Positions 43,139 through 46,930 of a stretch of DNA of 46,930 nt are shown piece after piece (the first letter of the stretch is position 1; every line of letters begins with the position of its first letter). The position numbers and the translations under genes are program-made. Source of the DNA: Candidatus Cloacimonadota bacterium (GTDB taxonomy: Bacteria; Cloacimonadota; Cloacimonadia; Cloacimonadales; TCS61); the NCBI GenBank assembly GCA_021108315.1, contig JAIORE010000422.1:1-46930 (forward strand), in the 5' to 3' direction. Under the pieces are notes generated by a model that was not told where the DNA came from, made no database searches, and worked only from the letters and a program-made list of their open reading frames with translations.

Positions 43139-43229
43139 GGAGAGGTGGCCGAGCTGGTTTAAGGCGTGCGCCTGCTAAGCGTATGTAGGGGAAACCTTAC
43201 CGAGGGTTCGAATCCCTCCTTCTCCGCCA
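43139..43229 (+). tRNA. tRNA-Ser (anticodon GCT)
   Basis: Acceptor ggagagg pairs with cttctcc (one G-T pair). The anticodon stem tgcgc/gcgta closes ctgctaa, giving GCT, which reads AGC/AGU serine codons. The variable arm is long (gtaggggaaaccttac), as in class II tRNAs. T-loop ttcgaat, and CCA is encoded at 43227-43229. It lies 19 bases after tRNA-Ser(TGA). Confidence 0.95.
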
Positions 43230-43248
43230 GATTTTGATATTATTTTTT

Positions 43249-43323
43249 TGGGCCGTCGTCAAGCGGTAAGACACATGGTTTTGGTCCATGCATTCAGGGG
43301 TTCGAATCCTCTCGGCCCAGCCA
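43249..43323 (+). tRNA. tRNA-Gln (anticodon TTG)
   Basis: Acceptor tgggccg pairs with cggccca, the U1-A72 pair being typical of glutamine tRNA. The anticodon stem catgg/ccatg closes ttttggt, giving TTG (reads CAA/CAG). Short variable loop, T-loop ttcgaat, encoded CCA (43321-43323). An intrinsic terminator follows immediately. Confidence 0.95.
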
Positions 43324-43326
43324 CTT

Positions 43327-43357
43327 AAAAAAGCCCATTTATTGGGCTTTTTTTATT
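43327..43357 (+). terminator. intrinsic terminator after the third tRNA
   Basis: Perfect inverted repeat aaaaaagccca (43327-43337) and tgggctttttt (43343-43353) with a five-base loop and more T residues after it. It starts three bases beyond the CCA of tRNA-Gln(TTG) and so should separate the first three tRNAs from the fourth. Confidence 0.85.
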
Positions 43358-43400
43358 TATTGAATGTTTTTAAGAACTCTTTGTATTTTTCTCTGGTTAT

Positions 43401-43474
43401 TGGGATGTCGTCTAATGGTAGGACAGCGGATTCTGGTTCCGTATGTGAGGGTTCAACTCCTTCCATCCCAGCCA
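43401..43474 (+). tRNA. tRNA-Gln (anticodon CTG)
   Basis: Acceptor tgggatg pairs with catccca. The anticodon stem gcgga/tccgt (one G-T pair) closes ttctggt, giving CTG for CAG codons. T-loop is ttcaact, encoded CCA at 43472-43474. It lies beyond the terminator at 43327-43357, so it probably has its own promoter; TTGAAT (43360-43365) with GTATTT 17 bases later is a weak candidate. Confidence 0.93.
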
Positions 43475-43560
43475 ATTACTACTGCTGAACTTGAGCTGTC
43501 TTTCTATGGATTTTCAAATATAATAAGATTTTTTTGGGAAGCAGTTTTTTCAAAAAATAT

Positions 43561-43878
43561 ATGAAAAAAATAATTAAAAACACAATTTTATTGTCACTTT
43601 TATTAGTTTTTTTTTCATCTTGTACAGATAAAAAAGATAATGATTTTAAACAATTTGAAATATTGACACTTGCAAAAGAAGTTAGTGAGTATTATAATAT
43701 CCTATTAGACCTTTCTGGAGATAGTGAAAGTGCTGAACTAACAACAAATATACTTGGTACTCGTGAATTAAATTACAATTATCTTTCTCCCGCTAATTAT
43801 TTTTCTCTAAGTATATCAATTTTTGTGAAAAAAATATTTCAAAACTCAAAGCTGTTGAAAACTTTTATGGATTATTGA
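43561..43878 (+). pseudogene. lipoprotein of unknown function, N-terminal part (frame-split)
   Basis: Starts MKKIIKNTILLSLLLVFFSSCTD: a lipoprotein signal with Cys near residue 21. The mature part begins with a charged helix and is not recognised. At the A7 run 43828-43834 the frame is lost: the present frame gives VKKIFQNSKLLKTFMDY and stops, whereas adding one A gives VKKNISKLKAVENFYGLLTGFNIAFD, running into the frame at 43875-44165. The whole would be about 200 aa. Cause may be an assembly homopolymer error or a true mutation. ATG at 43561 has only a weak ribosome site (GGGAAG far upstream). Listed as a pseudogene pending check of the run length. Confidence 0.65.
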
Positions 43879-44165
43879 CAGGGTTTAACATAGCATTTGA
43901 TCTTACTTCAAAGAACTCAATTAAAATTGATAGTCTATCTTTACCTGGGGATCAAAATTATTATGGAATTTTTAATGAAGTGAATGAATATTCAGTATTA
44001 TTGTTGATAATTAGAAAAAATAAAATAGTATATTCATATATGATGTATGGGAATTTTAATCCAGATCACAGCTTTATTACAGAATTAATATTACCAAAAA
44101 TTGCTCAAATTGCGATAAAGATTATATTCGAGAAGAGATTAGTTTTGGGAATTGAAATTGGTTGA
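43875..44165 (+). pseudogene. lipoprotein of unknown function, C-terminal part (frame-split)
   Basis: Continuation of the lipoprotein begun at 43561. The actual joined frame begins at the A7 run (43828-43834), upstream of the ATG at 43875. It encodes a small alpha/beta-looking segment (LTGFNIAFDLTSKNSIKID...LPGDQNYYGIFNEVNEYSVLLLIIRKNKIVYSYMMYG) of about 110 residues. I recognise no family. If translated alone it would lack the signal peptide and stay in the cytoplasm. Confidence 0.6.
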
Positions 44166-44237
44166 TAGTTAGTGATTGGTTGTTGATAATTTATCATTTT
44201 TCATTTAAAATTTTTAATTCTATTAGTTGGAGGAAAT

Positions 44238-44669
44238 ATGAAAAAAAGTAGTAAATTTATTAAAGGATTCAAAATATTCTTAATCATTGTATTTGTTGTT
44301 AAAATCGCAAAGTTATTATTATTTTTAACAAAATTTAAGAAGAAAAGTGATATTTTTCTGTTTTTTAACGGGAAGAAACAAGTTTTCAAAGATAAAAAAC
44401 TTAAAAATACAACAATTTCAATCTTATTTGGTGGTATGGAATTAGACCTTCGGGAAGCAATCATTGGTGATGATCCTGTAGTTTTAGATATCACCGGAAG
44501 ATTTAGTGGTTTTAGTATCAAAGTTAATCCCGAATGGAATGTAAAACTTGAGGGAACTTTTTCTAAAAGTGGAATATCCAATGAATCAAAATATGATGAG
44601 GATAATAAAGAAGCTCCTCAATTGACTATAAAATATGATTTGAAATTCTCGGGATTGGAGATAAAATAA
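44238..44669 (+). CDS. membrane-anchored LiaF/toast-rack-like protein
   Basis: A 143-aa protein with one N-terminal TM segment (about 9-30) and a beta-rich C-terminal domain (about 55-143). Its GGMELDLREAIIGDDPVVLDITGRFSGFSIKV pattern and following W(N/D)V segment match the C-terminal 'toast-rack' domain found in LiaF and other cell-wall-active-antibiotic response proteins (DUF2154-like), usually on the membrane face. Start ATG follows GGAGGAAAT, a strong ribosome site. Its C-terminus is lysine-rich. It may belong to an envelope-stress response, but no histidine kinase or regulator lies beside it, so this is unproven. Confidence 0.75.
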   Translation: MKKSSKFIKGFKIFLIIVFVVKIAKLLLFLTKFKKKSDIFLFFNGKKQVFKDKKLKNTTISILFGGMELDLREAIIGDDPVVLDITGRFSGFSIKVNPEWNVKLEGTFSKSGISNESKYDEDNKEAPQLTIKYDLKFSGLEIK

Positions 44670-44672
44670 TCT

Positions 44673-44787
44673 CTTGAAATCTCGAGTCGGGTTTTGTATA
44701 ACAAAGAATATTCTATTTACTTAAATTATAGAATACTTATAGATTTATAGAAATTAATTTTAGTAAAACTCGACTCGGGATTTCAAG
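44673..44787. repeat. 115-bp palindromic element with 23-base inverted ends
   Basis: Left arm 44673-44695 (cttgaaatctcgagtcgggt plus ttt) and right arm 44765-44787 (aaaactcgactcgggatttc plus aag) are inverse copies at 21 of 23 positions. The two differences become G-U pairs in RNA read from the plus strand. Inside, gaatattctat and atagaatactta form a partial second stem. It begins three bases after the stop codon of the toast-rack gene. A long hairpin RNA, a terminator-like structure or a small mobile element are all possible. Confidence 0.7.
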
Positions 44788-44857
44788 CAAAAACTTTTAT
44801 CCTTGACGGCTATCTACCTTAAAAATTTATGATTTCCCACTTTCCGATGGAGGATAA

Positions 44858-46510
44858 ATGTACACATTAGAAATAAGAGGAAATGGTGTTTTTAATAAAT
44901 CGGTAGCTTTGAAAAAAGAGAAAACCGTAAATGAAATTATTGAACTGTATAAAATCTCAAAAGATAATATTATTGCCTATAAAAAAAATTGCGATTATGT
45001 TAGTTCAAATGAAATTTTCAAAGAAGATGGGAAATTAGATTTTATTTTTTCTACATCAAGAGAAGGATTTCGGATTTTACAAGAAACAACTCTGTTTGTG
45101 ATGATGAAAGCTTGGAATAATCTTTTCCCAGATAAATCAAAACTTGTTGTTGAGCATTCAATTGGTGACGGTATCTATTGCGAAGTTTTTGAAGACAATA
45201 AACTGAAATATAAAGAAGTGCAAGCTCTGAAAAATGAGATGAAGAAAATAATCAATGAAGCACTTCCCATTGAAAAGATAAAAGTCAATAAAGATAAAGC
45301 TCAGGAAATTTTTCAAAATACAGATAGAGATGATATTCTAAAAAACCTAACTTTGCACAACTTAGAAATTTATAAATGTGGTAACTATCACGATTATTAT
45401 CTAAGACAATTATCAGAAAATACTTCTTACGTTCATGATTTTGAATTGATATTTCTCGCTCCCGGCTTAATTGTCCGCTTTCCAAGACGAAAATATGGGA
45501 AAATTCAAGATGATTTTAGATTATCAAAAAAACTTTTTGAAGCACATCAAGAACACGATAAATGGTTGAGTATTTTAGATATACATAACGTTTCTTCACT
45601 TAATCGGGCAACAGATAAATTTAAAATAAGTCCGTTAATCCAAATAGAAGAGGCACTTCACGAAAAAAAGATAGTAGATATTGCAGAGCATATTTCTCGC
45701 AAGAAAGACGTAAAAGTAATCCTGATTGCAGGTCCAACCTCATCGGGAAAAACTACTTTTGCAAAAAGACTTTCCATACAATTACGAGTGATAGGAATTA
45801 CTCCAAAATTAATTGGGATGGATGATTATTTTGTTTCCAGAGCTCGAACTCCCATCAAAGAAAACGGAGAATTTGATTTTGAATGCTTAGAAGCTATTGA
45901 TTTGAAACTTCTCAACCAACATCTTATCAAATTGCTAAATGGAGAAGAAGTTGAATTACCAAAATACAATTTTTTAACAGGGATAAGCGAAAACAGCTTT
46001 AGTAGAATTAGTATTAAAGAAAACGAAATTATAATTCTGGAAGGAATTCATGGTTTGAATGATAAACTTACTTCCTCCGTTCCATTCAATCAAAAAGTTA
46101 AAATATACGTAAGTGCTTTGAATAATCTCAACTTAGATTCACATAATCGCATTCCGACCACAGATTCTCGAAAAATCAGACGGATTTTAAGAGATACAAA
46201 ATACAGAGGTCACTCTGCTGAAAAAACTTTGAATATGTGGGATTCAGTTCGTGATGGAGAAGATGTAAATATTTTCCCGTTTCAAGAAAATGCGGATTAT
46301 CTTTTCAATAGTATTCTCACTTATGAAATTGCAGTTCTCAAAAAATATGTTTTACCTCTTTTGGAGAAAATATCTTGTCACTCCAATCAATTCAGCGAAG
46401 CACAAAGATTGATCAAACTCTTTCGTCAAATATCGGGAATTAATGATAGCTTAGTTCCATCAAATTCTATTTTAAGAGAATTTATTGGTGGCAGTGTTTT
46501 TAGTTATTAG
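44858..46510 (+). CDS. TGS-domain uridine-kinase-like nucleoside kinase
   Basis: A 550-aa protein with a TGS-like N-terminal domain (about 1-60), a region resembling the second additional domain of threonyl-tRNA synthetase (about 60-230, containing HSIGDGIYCEVF), and a P-loop kinase domain (about 280-480). Walker A is IAGPTSSGKTTFAKRL near 290; further kinase landmarks are MDDYFVSRARTP, ELPKYNF, IILEGIHGLND and RIPTTDSRKIRRILRDTKYRG. This fused architecture is known in Bacteroidetes, Thermotoga and others as a uridine kinase-like protein and probably phosphorylates a nucleoside with a nucleotide donor. GGAGGA precedes the ATG. It seems to be a single transcription unit between the palindromic element and rpsU. 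Confidence 0.9.
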   Translation: MYTLEIRGNGVFNKSVALKKEKTVNEIIELYKISKDNIIAYKKNCDYVSSNEIFKEDGKLDFIFSTSREGFRILQETTLFVMMKAWNNLFPDKSKLVVEHSIGDGIYCEVFEDNKLKYKEVQALKNEMKKIINEALPIEKIKVNKDKAQEIFQNTDRDDILKNLTLHNLEIYKCGNYHDYYLRQLSENTSYVHDFELIFLAPGLIVRFPRRKYGKIQDDFRLSKKLFEAHQEHDKWLSILDIHNVSSLNRATDKFKISPLIQIEEALHEKKIVDIAEHISRKKDVKVILIAGPTSSGKTTFAKRLSIQLRVIGITPKLIGMDDYFVSRARTPIKENGEFDFECLEAIDLKLLNQHLIKLLNGEEVELPKYNFLTGISENSFSRISIKENEIIILEGIHGLNDKLTSSVPFNQKVKIYVSALNNLNLDSHNRIPTTDSRKIRRILRDTKYRGHSAEKTLNMWDSVRDGEDVNIFPFQENADYLFNSILTYEIAVLKKYVLPLLEKISCHSNQFSEAQRLIKLFRQISGINDSLVPSNSILREFIGGSVFSY

Positions 46511-46621
46511 TTTGTTATTGATGGTTGATATTTCAAGTTTCGATTCTTAAAATTTAATTCAGAAAATTTAATTCTAACTTGACATAAAAAGTGTGCCAAA
46601 AATTTTGTAATATCACTAAAA

Positions 46622-46632
46622 AGGAGGTGATG
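46622..46632 (+). promoter_or_regulatory. extended perfect Shine-Dalgarno site of rpsU
   Basis: aaggaggtgat complements the whole 3' end of 16S rRNA, far longer than the AAGGAG sites of other genes here. It lies four bases before the GTG start codon of rpsU and also fixes that start. Confidence 0.8.
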
Positions 46633-46636
46633 TTTA

Positions 46637-46849
46637 GTGCCAAAAATTTATGCTAGAGAAAATGAGCCTTTTCAAGTTACACTTAGAAGATTCAAAAAAG
46701 CGTGTGAAAAATCCTCACTGCTTTCCGATGTAAAAAAGAACAAATTTTATGAAAAACCAAGTGTTATAAAACGAAGAGCTTTGAATGCAGCCAAACGTAA
46801 AGTTCTCAAACAAGCTCGTAAAACAAATCGCTACAAAAGATCCTTTTAA
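46637..46849 (+). CDS. rpsU: 30S ribosomal protein S21
   Basis: A small basic ribosomal protein of the 30S platform (70 aa). Characteristic sequence: an N-terminal VTLRRFKKACEKSSLLSDVKK helix followed by KPSVIKRRALNAAKRKVLKQ, and a lysine/arginine-rich tail. The GTG start is decided by a full-length Shine-Dalgarno site. TTGACA at 46579-46584 could be its -35, though no well-spaced -10 follows. It is directly followed by yqeY, a frequent neighbour of rpsU. Confidence 0.96.
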   Translation: MPKIYARENEPFQVTLRRFKKACEKSSLLSDVKKNKFYEKPSVIKRRALNAAKRKVLKQARKTNRYKRSF

Positions 46850-46852
46850 TCT

Positions 46853-46930
46853 ATGATAAAAAAATTATCCGAAGACATTATTGTAGCATTAAAAAAGAAG
46901 GAAAAATTTCGCTTAAATGTCCTTCGTATA
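46853..46930 (+). CDS. yqeY: GatB/YqeY family protein, N-terminal fragment (cut by window end)
   Basis: The 26 visible codons from ATG 46853 read MIKKLSEDIIVALKKKEKFR then LNVLRI. This is the start of the YqeY family (pattern: short helix, 'alk..dk.rL.vLR'), which shares a domain with the GatB tRNA-amidotransferase subunit and whose function is not well defined. It begins four bases after the rpsU stop, with no ribosome site of its own, so translation is probably coupled. The rpsU-yqeY order is common in bacteria, which supports the call despite the short fragment. Confidence 0.8.
   Translation, partial: MIKKLSEDIIVALKKKEKFRLNVLRI

Noticed and set aside
43288..43564. Open frames of about 66 aa on the plus strand across the tRNAs
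   Set aside because: They run through tRNA-Gln genes and the terminator; the peptides mirror tRNA sequence (for example GMSSNGRTADSGSV).
46580..46595. TGGCAC on the minus strand upstream of rpsU
   Set aside because: The -12 GC element is absent at the required distance and there is no gene to drive on that strand.

Overview
The window is AT-rich DNA from a diderm (Gram-negative-type) bacterium. Many products carry lipoprotein signals (-SAC, -GCTS, -ISCT, -MSCG, -SSCT), there are periplasmic-type signal peptides, and PEGA/propeller envelope proteins are prominent. TGA is used as a stop, Shine-Dalgarno sites (AAGGAG/GGAGG) are clear, and candidate -35 boxes read TTGACA. Gene content (GT35 phosphorylase beside a GH13 glycosidase, a TGS-containing nucleoside kinase, PgpH-type HD protein, Ser/Thr kinases fused to regulators, abundant intergenic hairpin repeats) fits an FCB-group bacterium, with Cloacimonadota my best guess. 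That placement is inference only.

Layout. 1-69: broken end of a mobile-element-like repeat. 170-6481: two convergent sigma-54 activators, one a 1624-aa kinase/TPR/GAF/AAA+/Fis fusion and one a PAS/AAA+/Fis protein. 6524-12663 (minus): alpha-glucan metabolism, comprising glycogen/maltodextrin phosphorylase and a GH13 glycosidase whose frame is broken, or programmed to shift, at an A-AAA-AAG heptamer between its catalytic Asp and Glu. 12950-16685 (plus): small coiled-coil lipoprotein, LysM protein, terminator, PgpH-like HD phosphohydrolase and ybeY. 16906-39261 (minus): a 22-kb same-strand block. In transcription order it holds a class III cyclase-domain protein, a transmembrane PEGA Ser/Thr kinase, a propeller lipoprotein, a lipoprotein with 282-bp tandem repeats, a propeller/PEGA protein, a small exported helical protein, a complete Opp/Dpp-type ABC importer and a large alpha-solenoid-like lipoprotein. 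39947-46930 (plus): housekeeping genes (xseA, a GHL10-type hydrolase, an S4 protein, four tRNAs Ser-Ser-Gln-Gln, a frameshifted lipoprotein, a LiaF-like protein, TGS nucleoside kinase, rpsU and the start of yqeY).

How the parts may work together. The signalling theme is strong: two Ser/Thr kinases, a nucleotide-cyclase domain and two sigma-54 activators. A sigma-54-like -24/-12 site lies ahead of the lipoprotein/LysM pair. The 22-kb minus block could be a surface sensing and nutrient-capture module in which kinase PEGA repeats outside the membrane face a set of propeller and Ig-like lipoproteins and a peptide importer; this is a hypothesis from co-orientation and shared domain types.

Intergenic DNA is unusually rich in structured repeats: a 451-bp element with 12-bp inverted ends and a 7-bp putative target duplication, a 74-bp dispersed repeat, REP-like hairpins with TGAA or TTCT loops, a 115-bp palindromic element, and 'ctgcgttctttgcg' and 'attcgtgtaattcgtgg' type sequences.
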